Shown here piece after piece: positions 1 through 5,027 of a stretch of 6,718 nucleotides of DNA. The notes below the pieces were generated by a model. That model was not told the DNA's origin and made no database searches. It saw nothing but the letters and a program-made list of their open reading frames with translations. Location of the stretch: assembly GCA_011042705.1 (NCBI GenBank), contig DRBW01000224.1, positions 1 through 6,718 on the forward strand, read 5' to 3'. The DNA is from Caldifarciminota bacterium. GTDB taxonomy: Bacteria > Hydrothermota > Hydrothermia > B15-G9 > DRBW01. Every line of letters starts with the position of its first letter. Positions within the stretch are counted from its first letter, which is position 1. The position numbers were made by a program, and so were the translations under genes.

Positions 1-1044
1 AGCGGGATCAAGTTCATCGGGCCCGACAGCCGGCTGATAAGCCTGATGGGCGACAAGATCGCAGCGAAAAAGCTTATGAAGGAGGCCGGTGTGCCCACCC
101 TGCCAGGCTATGATGGCGAGATTCCCGACGTGAAAACCGCCGAGAAAATCGCCGATGAGATAGGATATCCGGTTATCCTGAAGGCCGCCGCCGGAGGCGG
201 CGGCCGGGGAATGAGAATCGTCGAGAGCCCCCTCGAACTGAACAAGAGCTTCTCCACGGCCCAGAGCGAGGCCCTCGCCTCCTTCGGCGACCCCAGAATT
301 TACATCGAGAAATATATAGAGAAGCCGAGGCACATAGAAGTCCAGATACTCGCTGACACAAAGGGAAACGTCATACACCTCGGCGAGAGGGAGTGTTCCA
401 TTCAGAGGAGACACCAGAAACTGCTCGAGGAATCTCCATCCCCTGCGGTGAACGAGGAAATGAGAAGAAAACTCGGCGAGGCAGCCGTCAGGGGCGCCCA
501 GAGCATAAGCTACGTCTCTGCCGGCACCATGGAATTCCTGATGGACAAAAACGGCGATTTTTACTTCATGGAGATGAACACCCGGATCCAGGTGGAGCAC
601 CCGGTAACCGAGATGGTGACGGGCATCGACCTCGTGAAAGAGCAGATCCTCATCGCGGCCGGGGAGGAACTCTCGGTCTCTCAGGATGACGTGGAACAGA
701 GGGGACACGCCATAGAAGTCAGGATAAACGCCGAAGATCCCGAGAAGGGCTTCGCGCCCTCCCCGGGAAAGATCACGCTCCTGCACCTGCCGGGTGGACC
801 GGGGGTACGTATCGACACTCACATCTACCAGGGCTACATGATCCCGCCATACTACGATTCCCTCATAGCCAAGCTCATAGTTCACGGCAGGGATAGAAAC
901 GAGGCCATATCCAGGATGAGAAGGGCCCTCGAGGAGTTTCTCGTTCATGGAATAGCCACCACAATACCCCTTCATCAGAAGATCGTGGAGGATCCGCGCT
1001 TCGTCGCCGGGGACATAGATACCCACTTTCTGGAAGGAGGCTGA
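1..1044 (+). CDS. accC: Biotin carboxylase subunit of acetyl-CoA carboxylase (5' end missing)
   Basis: Catalyses ATP- and bicarbonate-dependent carboxylation of biotin on the carrier protein AccB, the first half-reaction of malonyl-CoA formation for fatty-acid synthesis in the cytoplasm. The reading frame is open from the first base, so the gene starts upstream. About 97 N-terminal residues are missing by comparison with E. coli AccC as I recall it, giving a full length near 445, normal for AccC. Visible 347 residues include MGDK (lysine 19, E. coli K116), VILKA followed by the glycine-rich ATP-grasp loop (lysine 61, K159), EKYIEKPRHIEVQ, RRHQK, and EMNTRIQVEHPVTEM with the metal and bicarbonate residues E191, N193, R195 (R292), Q197 and E199. 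The C-terminal domain ends HFLEGG. Pyruvate carboxylase subunit A and acyl-CoA carboxylase alpha chains are related, but the short C-terminus without a biotinyl domain fits AccC. The stop overlaps the mlaE start by one base. Confidence 0.95.
   Translation, partial: SGIKFIGPDSRLISLMGDKIAAKKLMKEAGVPTLPGYDGEIPDVKTAEKIADEIGYPVILKAAAGGGGRGMRIVESPLELNKSFSTAQSEALASFGDPRIYIEKYIEKPRHIEVQILADTKGNVIHLGERECSIQRRHQKLLEESPSPAVNEEMRRKLGEAAVRGAQSISYVSAGTMEFLMDKNGDFYFMEMNTRIQVEHPVTEMVTGIDLVKEQILIAAGEELSVSQDDVEQRGHAIEVRINAEDPEKGFAPSPGKITLLHLPGGPGVRIDTHIYQGYMIPPYYDSLIAKLIVHGRDRNEAISRMRRALEEFLVHGIATTIPLHQKIVEDPRFVAGDIDTHFLEGG
1032..1040 (+). promoter_or_regulatory. Ribosome binding site for mlaE inside the accC end
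   Basis: GGAAGGAGG lies in the last accC codons, three bases before the ATG at 1044. It is a near-perfect Shine-Dalgarno match. It fixes the mlaE start and, with the TGATG stop/start overlap, suggests coupled translation of accC and mlaE. Confidence 0.8.
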
Positions 1045-1811
1045 TGCTGGACGCCCTGATCAACTTAGTCTCCGAAGTACTGGAGCTTCTTGGCGGAGTT
1101 GCAGATCTGGCGGTAAAATCGCTCAAGTCCCTTCGAGACATAAAGAAAATCCCGGGGCCCCTTCTCGAGCAGATGAACAATTTCGGCGTGAACTCCGTCC
1201 CCATAGTTCTCTTCACATCGGTCTTCACGGGCATGGTTACGGCCGTCCAGATAGCTTATCAGATAAGGGATTATGCTCCCCTCGATCTTCTGGGTGCTGG
1301 CGTCGCCAAGATGGTGATGATAGAGCTCGGTCCCGTGCTGACCGCCCTCGTAATAGCGGGCAGGATGGGAGCCGGAATAGCCGCCGAACTCGGCACCATG
1401 AGGGTCACGGAACAGATCGACGCACTCGAGTGCATGGCTATAGATCCGGTCAGATATCTGGTCCTGCCCCGCATACTCTCCGGGATCATCATGGTCCCCA
1501 TTCTCACTGTTCTCGCCATAACCGTCGCCATCGCCGGAGCTGCCTTCGTCTCCAACGTCGTGGTCGACCTGGATTACACGACTTTCTTCCAAGGGATAAA
1601 GCTCCATTTCGTCCCGAAGGACCTTTACGGCGGCTTGATAAAATCGGTATTTTTCGGGCTTATAGTGAGTTTAATGGGCTCTTACTACGGCTATTATGCG
1701 AGAGGAGGGGCGACGGGCGTGGGCAAAGCCACCACCCAGGCCGTCGTGAGCTCTTCCCTCCTCATATTGCTCGTGGATTACGTCCTTGGAGTTATTCTCT
1801 TCGGGAAATGA
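1044..1811 (+). CDS. mlaE: MlaE/YrbE-family phospholipid ABC transporter permease
   Basis: Inner-membrane permease of the Mla/MCE phospholipid transport system, which moves phospholipids between inner and outer membranes together with the ATPase MlaF. The 255 residues match the usual length (E. coli about 260). An N-terminal amphipathic stretch (1-45) leads to hydrophobic segments near 51-71, 83-106, 140-173, 197-217 and 231-253. The family signature is at 105-145: AGRMGAGIAAELGTMRVTEQ, then IDALECMAIDPVRYLVLPR. E123-Q124 form the EQ loop that couples to the ATPase. The start is set by the strong ribosome site at 1032. The stop overlaps the mlaF start by four bases (ATGA). In diderms this gene is usually followed or preceded by mlaF and an MCE gene (mlaD); here only mlaF is present. 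The accC neighbour is unusual and suggests a link to lipid supply (inference). Confidence 0.93.
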   Translation: MLDALINLVSEVLELLGGVADLAVKSLKSLRDIKKIPGPLLEQMNNFGVNSVPIVLFTSVFTGMVTAVQIAYQIRDYAPLDLLGAGVAKMVMIELGPVLTALVIAGRMGAGIAAELGTMRVTEQIDALECMAIDPVRYLVLPRILSGIIMVPILTVLAITVAIAGAAFVSNVVVDLDYTTFFQGIKLHFVPKDLYGGLIKSVFFGLIVSLMGSYYGYYARGGATGVGKATTQAVVSSSLLILLVDYVLGVILFGK

Positions 1812-2536
1812 TCGAGATAAGGGACATTCACAAGAAGCTGGGCAACAAAGAGGTGCTAAAAGGCGTTTCATTGACGGTCAACGATGGAGAGACAGTCGCC
1901 ATCCTCGGAAGGAGTGGAATGGGTAAGTCCGTCCTCCTCAAGCACATGGTGGGACTCATGAAGCCCGACCACGGACAGGTCATAGTCGATGGGATCGACA
2001 TCACCAGGGTGAATAGGAAAAAACTCTTCGAGATCCGAGGGCTTTTCGGCTTCGTCTTTCAGAATTCGGCCCTCTTTGATTCCTTCACCGTCTGGAAAAA
2101 CGTGGCCTTACCATTGATAGAGGCCGGCTACGACATGGAAACCATAGACAGGCAGGTCAAAAAGGTCCTCTCCATGGTGAACTTAGAGGGGACCGAGAAC
2201 CTGTACCCTGCGGAGCTCTCGGGGGGGATGATGAAACGGGTCGGCATTGCGAGAGCCCTCGTCGGAGATCCTAAATACCTGTTATACGATGAGCCCACAG
2301 CCGGCCTCGATCCCGTCATCGCCGACAGGATCAACGACCAGATCCTCTACCTCAAGGAGTACCTGAAAAAGACAGCCGTGGTCGTGACCCACGACCTCCG
2401 TTCAGCCCTCAAAGTAAGCGACAGAATCGCCCTCCTGGCCGATGGGGTGATTGTCACCTGTATTCGCAAAGAGGAGATCTTTCAGGTGGAACACCCCGAA
2501 ATGCGCCAGTTTCTCAAGGCATCCGGCCTATCATGA
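1808..2536 (+). CDS. mlaF: MlaF-family phospholipid ABC transporter ATP-binding protein
   Basis: Cytoplasmic ATPase that powers the MlaE permease. The 242 residues show every ABC motif: Walker A GRSGMGKS (34-41), Q-loop Q85 in FVFQNSALFDSFTV, signature LSGGM (137-141), Walker B LLYDEP (158-163) with catalytic E162, D-loop GLD (166-168) and H-loop H195 in VTHD. The text SALFDSFTVWKNVALPL and the SGGMMKRVGIARAL stretch are typical of the MlaF/MKL subfamily rather than of generic importers. The frame stays open upstream to 1430, but that part is a shadow of mlaE; ATG 1808 gives the standard family N-terminus (MIEIRDIHKK). No strong Shine-Dalgarno precedes it (only GGAG at 1788, 16 bases away), so translation probably relies on re-initiation from mlaE through the ATGA overlap. 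Confidence 0.93.
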   Translation: MIEIRDIHKKLGNKEVLKGVSLTVNDGETVAILGRSGMGKSVLLKHMVGLMKPDHGQVIVDGIDITRVNRKKLFEIRGLFGFVFQNSALFDSFTVWKNVALPLIEAGYDMETIDRQVKKVLSMVNLEGTENLYPAELSGGMMKRVGIARALVGDPKYLLYDEPTAGLDPVIADRINDQILYLKEYLKKTAVVVTHDLRSALKVSDRIALLADGVIVTCIRKEEIFQVEHPEMRQFLKASGLS

Positions 2537-2970
2537 TGACCGAAAAAACAAGAAAGGCGCTGGAATACATTGAAAAAAGGTTTGGTATTGGAAAGGAAGT
2601 CTTCGACGGCTACGTCATAATAGATAACGGCGACATCTGGATCACCACTCCCGAAGCTGCTCAGCTCAAACTGAAGGCATGGAAAAGAAAGGGAATTCGT
2701 CTCGCCCGTGTCTTCAAAAAAGGCATAAAGATGACCACGGCCGCCATGCAAATCTTCGGCAGATATGCCGTGAGAAACGTGGTGCAACTTCCCGATGTGG
2801 CCAGTGTGAAAGATTTCCTGGCGGGGCGTGATATCGCGATCCACAATTTAGAAGGGATCGAAGAGGGACAGGTGATCGTCAAATACGGCTCCGATATCCT
2901 CGGATCCGCCCTTTACAGGAACGGCAAACTCAAGAACCAGATCCCCAAGGGAAGGAGAATAGAGATCTAA
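2533..2970 (+). CDS. Stand-alone PUA-like RNA-binding domain protein (RsmF/NOL1-NOP2-Sun C-terminal type)
   Basis: A small basic protein of 145 residues (144 if the second of two adjacent ATGs is used). Its C-terminal half resembles the PUA-like domain that follows the methyltransferase in RsmF-type rRNA m5C methyltransferases: MTTAAMQIFGRYAVRNVVQL (67-86), a strand VIVKYGSDILGSALYRN (114-130), and GKLKNQIPKGRR (131-142), which corresponds to the GxLKNHYPKG motif of that family. The N-terminal RFGIGKEVFDGYVIIDNGDIW (16-36) also recalls archaeal members with this domain. There is no SAM-binding domain, no catalytic cysteine motif (the protein contains no cysteine) and no membrane segment, so an RNA-binding role is inferred, not shown. 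It follows mlaF through an ATGA overlap with only a weak AAGG 12 bases upstream, so it is probably translated by re-initiation. The family assignment is from memory and needs a profile search. Confidence 0.75.
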   Translation: MMTEKTRKALEYIEKRFGIGKEVFDGYVIIDNGDIWITTPEAAQLKLKAWKRKGIRLARVFKKGIKMTTAAMQIFGRYAVRNVVQLPDVASVKDFLAGRDIAIHNLEGIEEGQVIVKYGSDILGSALYRNGKLKNQIPKGRRIEI

Positions 2971-3671
2971 AGGAGGCTGTCCCTTCTCTTCTCAAATTCC
3001 TCCTGGGCCCTCCTGAAATCCTCTTCCCTGCCAATGTCGAGCCAGAAACCCTCGTATCGATATGCCATCACCTTCTCATTTTCATCGAGAAGCCGCCACA
3101 CGAGCTGCGGGAGGTCGTACTTCTGCCCTTTCGGGATGTATTTGAGGGCGTCTCTCGAAAAAACATAAACCCCCATGGAAACCCAGTAGTGGAGGCTCGG
3201 CTTTTCGGAGTAACCGGTAATCCTGTCCTCCGAAAGCTCGACGACGCCGAAATCTATGAAGACATCCCTTTTGTTGACGGCAATCGTCAGCACCGGGTTC
3301 TCCTTTCTGTGAAATTCAATAACATCCCTGAAGTCCAGATCGGTCAGAACATCGCCGTTCATGACCAGGAAATAAGGAGTATCCAGCATATCCTCCATTG
3401 CCCTGAGCGGCCCCACCGTTCCGAGGGGCTCGTCCTCCATGTGATAGGTGAGCTTGAGGCCCAGCTCCCTCCCGTCGGAGAAATAGGTCTGGATCAGTCC
3501 GGCCAGGTGGCCGACGGCAAGCACAACCTCCTCTATCCCGCTCTTTTTCAGCTGCCTCAGTATGAGCTCGAGGATCGGATAATCTCCCACGGGCATCAGG
3601 GGCTTGGGCAGGACGGCCGTATAGGGCTCGAGGCGCCTCCCCTTTCCTCCAGCAAGAATTACGGCCTTCAT
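2967..3671 (-). CDS. Sugar-1-phosphate nucleotidyltransferase (NDP-sugar pyrophosphorylase)
   Basis: Makes an NDP-sugar and pyrophosphate from NTP and a sugar 1-phosphate, in the cytoplasm. The 234 residues show the family features: N-terminal AVILAGGKGRRLEPYT (3-18) nucleotide-binding loop, LPKPLMPVGDYPILE (21-35), MEDEPLGTVGPLRAM (78-92) for base recognition, NGDVLTDLD (105-113) with metal-binding D107, YSEKP (154-158) and GFWLDIGREEDF (208-219). The length fits compact enzymes such as HddC or MurU. No left-handed beta-helix or CBS domain is present, so GlmU and full-length PtmE are excluded. The base (GTP, dTTP, UTP) and sugar cannot be read from the sequence. The start ATG overlaps the TAA of the upstream dehydratase by one base, and the stop TAG overlaps the convergent TAA on the other strand, leaving no space for a terminator. 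Confidence 0.9.
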   Translation of the reverse strand: MKAVILAGGKGRRLEPYTAVLPKPLMPVGDYPILELILRQLKKSGIEEVVLAVGHLAGLIQTYFSDGRELGLKLTYHMEDEPLGTVGPLRAMEDMLDTPYFLVMNGDVLTDLDFRDVIEFHRKENPVLTIAVNKRDVFIDFGVVELSEDRITGYSEKPSLHYWVSMGVYVFSRDALKYIPKGQKYDLPQLVWRLLDENEKVMAYRYEGFWLDIGREEDFRRAQEEFEKRRDSLL

Positions 3672-4687
3672 TACGGGACCTCCCTCCTGTAAAGCTCGAG
3701 GTGTTCTTTGAACCAGTCCACCGTTATTTTCAGCCCCTCTTCGAAGGAATACCTCGGACTCCAGCTCAAAAGCTCCTTTGCCCTGCTGTTATCGGAGATG
3801 AGCCTGTAGACCTCGCTCTTTTCTGGCCTGAACCTTTCTTTATCTACCACTATTTTTTTCTCCTCTCCCAGGAGTCCCAGGACGATCCTCGCAGTCTCTC
3901 CTATGCTCCATCCCTTTCCCGTGCCGAGATTTATCTCCTGTCCTACCGCCTTATCGCTCTCGGCAGCCTTTACGAGCCCCCGAACGGTATCCTTTACGAA
4001 GGTGAAATCCCTCACCGTCTCGAGATTTCCTAAATGTATCTCTTTCCCCCTGAGGGCCTGTACTATGATCGTGGAGATAACAGCTCTCTGAGACTGCCGC
4101 GGCCCAAAGGTGTTGAAAGGCCGCACTATTCTCACCGGCAACCCGTAAGTGAGGTGGAAGCTCCTGGCCAGCTCATCGGCACCGATTTTCGATGCGGAAT
4201 AGGGGGACTGCCCCCTTTTGGGATGGTTCTCGTCAATCGGAACGTAATGAGCGGTGCCATAGACCTCTGAGGTGGAAACATGAACAAGGCAGGGAATATC
4301 GAATTTACGCGCGGCCTGGAGCAAAGACAACGTTCCCATTACGTTAACCTGAACCACTTCTTCGGGGTTGAGATAGGAATAGGGTATGGAAATGACGGCA
4401 CCCAGGTGGAAAACAACGTCGACATCCTCCATGGACCTCTCCACAGCGCTCTCATCTCTGAGGTCCCCGAAGAAGATCTCGACCTCATCGAGAAGGGACT
4501 CCTCGACGTCTTCCAGCATGCCTATGTCGCCCCTTGATGTGTACCTGACAAAGGCCCTGACCCTTGCCCCGACCCGTACAAGCTCCTCCACGAGGTGGCT
4601 TCCTATAAAACCGGAGGCACCGGTTACGAGGACCTTCCTGTCTTTCCAGAACTTCCCGTCTATTTCCGTTGACATCTCCATGAGCAT
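3671..4687 (-). CDS. NAD-dependent nucleotide-sugar 4,6-dehydratase (GMD/LegB-like extended SDR)
   Basis: Extended short-chain dehydrogenase acting on a nucleotide sugar in the cytoplasm. TGASGFIG (22-29) is the NAD Rossmann loop, followed by GDLRD (74-78). STSEVYG (138-144) supplies T139 and E141, and SPYSASK (161-167) supplies Y163 and K167. The T-x-E plus YxxxK set is that of GDP-mannose 4,6-dehydratase; plain 4-epimerases lack the acidic residue. RPFNTFGPRQSQRAVI (189-204) and the C-terminal substrate domain (NLGTGKGWSIGE) are present. The overall text recalls LegB of legionaminic-acid synthesis, whose substrate in Campylobacter is GDP-linked GlcNAc, but RmlB- or GMD-type substrates cannot be excluded. 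Length is 338 residues from ATG 4687. A promoter directly upstream argues that translation may really begin at ATG 4681 (336 residues), with ATG 4675 also possible. It forms an operon with the downstream nucleotidyltransferase. Confidence 0.88.
   Translation of the reverse strand: MLMEMSTEIDGKFWKDRKVLVTGASGFIGSHLVEELVRVGARVRAFVRYTSRGDIGMLEDVEESLLDEVEIFFGDLRDESAVERSMEDVDVVFHLGAVISIPYSYLNPEEVVQVNVMGTLSLLQAARKFDIPCLVHVSTSEVYGTAHYVPIDENHPKRGQSPYSASKIGADELARSFHLTYGLPVRIVRPFNTFGPRQSQRAVISTIIVQALRGKEIHLGNLETVRDFTFVKDTVRGLVKAAESDKAVGQEINLGTGKGWSIGETARIVLGLLGEEKKIVVDKERFRPEKSEVYRLISDNSRAKELLSWSPRYSFEEGLKITVDWFKEHLELYRREVP
3679..3688 (-). promoter_or_regulatory. Ribosome binding site for the nucleotidyltransferase
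   Basis: On the minus strand AGGAGGGAGG ends seven bases before the ATG at 3671. It is a strong Shine-Dalgarno inside the last codons of the dehydratase. It contrasts with the dehydratase itself, which has none. Confidence 0.75.
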
Positions 4688-4688
4688 T

Positions 4689-4716
4689 AGTATATCGGCG
4701 AGGAGACATATGTCAA
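4689..4716 (-). promoter_or_regulatory. Sigma70-type promoter of the nucleotide-sugar operon, likely leaderless
   Basis: Minus-strand -35 TTGACA (4716-4711, perfect) and -10 TATACT (4694-4689, five of six) are separated by 16 bases. The first ATG of the gene begins two bases after the -10 box and the third codon ATG begins at 4681, seven bases after it, where transcription is expected to start. No Shine-Dalgarno lies upstream. The -35 overlaps a 10-bp palindrome GACATATGTC (4705-4714), a possible operator. Confidence 0.7.
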
Positions 4717-4742
4717 TAGAAAAGGCCTCTCAGGCGGTCTCA

Positions 4743-4756
4743 ATTAAAGCTTTAAT
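4743..4756. repeat. 14-bp perfect palindrome
   Basis: ATTAAAGCTTTAAT is self-complementary over all 14 bases and lies 27 bp upstream of the -35 box of the minus-strand operon. Its position and AT-richness would suit a transcription-factor site or an upstream element. No regulator is recognised. Confidence 0.6.
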
Positions 4757-4920
4757 GGTTGAGTTGAGCCGAACCCAGAGATCACAAAAAATACACAAAT
4801 TGTTACACAGAAAAAATCAGCACCACGAAAATAAAAGCGAAAGATATCACATTCAACCAATTGTAACACAACAGGTCTGCCTTCGTATCTCTTCAGCATT
4901 GACAAAAAGTTGTTTCCTCG

Positions 4921-4949
4921 TTAACAAGGAAAAAACAGGTTAATATTAT
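4921..4949 (+). promoter_or_regulatory. Probable sigma70-type promoter of the secreted-protein gene
   Basis: -35 TTAACA (4921-4926, five of six) and -10 TATTAT (4944-4949, five of six) are spaced by exactly 17 bases. Start of transcription would fall near 4956, giving a leader of about 70 bases. A second, perfect TTGACA (4899-4904) lies just upstream, but its best -10 at 17 bases is only TAACAA, so I prefer the downstream pair. Confidence 0.5.
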
Positions 4950-5015
4950 CGGAAGGAGGTGAGAGGTTCCCTCATAAATTGTTCTTCGGCCCAAATTGGT
5001 GGATTTCAAACCAAC

Positions 5016-5022
5016 AAGGAGG
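5016..5022 (+). promoter_or_regulatory. Ribosome binding site of the secreted-protein gene
   Basis: AAGGAGG lies five bases before ATG 5028. It decides the start over an in-frame GTG at 4959 that would add 23 residues before the signal peptide. Confidence 0.8.
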
Positions 5023-5027
5023 TATTT

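Larger units (their letters stand above)
4688..5027. other. A-rich divergent intergenic region
   Basis: This 340-base gap separates divergent genes and is clearly richer in A+T than its flanks, with A strongly favoured over T on the plus strand at 4780-4870. It holds the minus promoter, the 14-bp perfect palindrome ATTAAAGCTTTAAT (4743-4756), A-tracts at 4786-4791 and 4811-4816, the similar elements TTGTTACACAG (4800-4810) and TTGTAACACAA (4861-4871), a plus-strand promoter, an unused Shine-Dalgarno at 4953-4962 and small stem candidates (GAGG/CCTC at 4963-4973; TTGGT/ACCAA at 4996-5014). I see no tRNA, rRNA, CRISPR or transposon ends in it. Confidence 0.7.

Noticed and set aside
1065..1607. 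180-residue minus-strand open frame.
   Set aside because: It is the complement of the clearly recognised mlaE gene and its text matches no family I know.
1430..1807. In-frame upstream extension of mlaF giving a 368-residue product.
   Set aside because: It overlaps mlaE in another frame, has low-complexity R/H-rich text unlike any domain, and ATG 1808 gives the standard MlaF N-terminus.
2969..2976. AAAGGAGG just after the PUA-like gene, looking like a ribosome site for a further plus-strand gene.
   Set aside because: No start codon follows at suitable distance, and the bases are the complement of leucine codons at the end of the nucleotidyltransferase.
2971..3005. AGGAGG and CCTCCT as a possible hairpin at the convergent end.
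   Set aside because: The loop exceeds 20 bases, there is no T run, and both arms are coding sequence of the nucleotidyltransferase.
4724..4735. GCCT-CTC-AGGC stem followed on the minus strand by CTTTTC, like an intrinsic terminator.
   Set aside because: The stem is only four base pairs, the T run is short, and it lies just upstream of a promoter with no minus-strand gene ahead of it.
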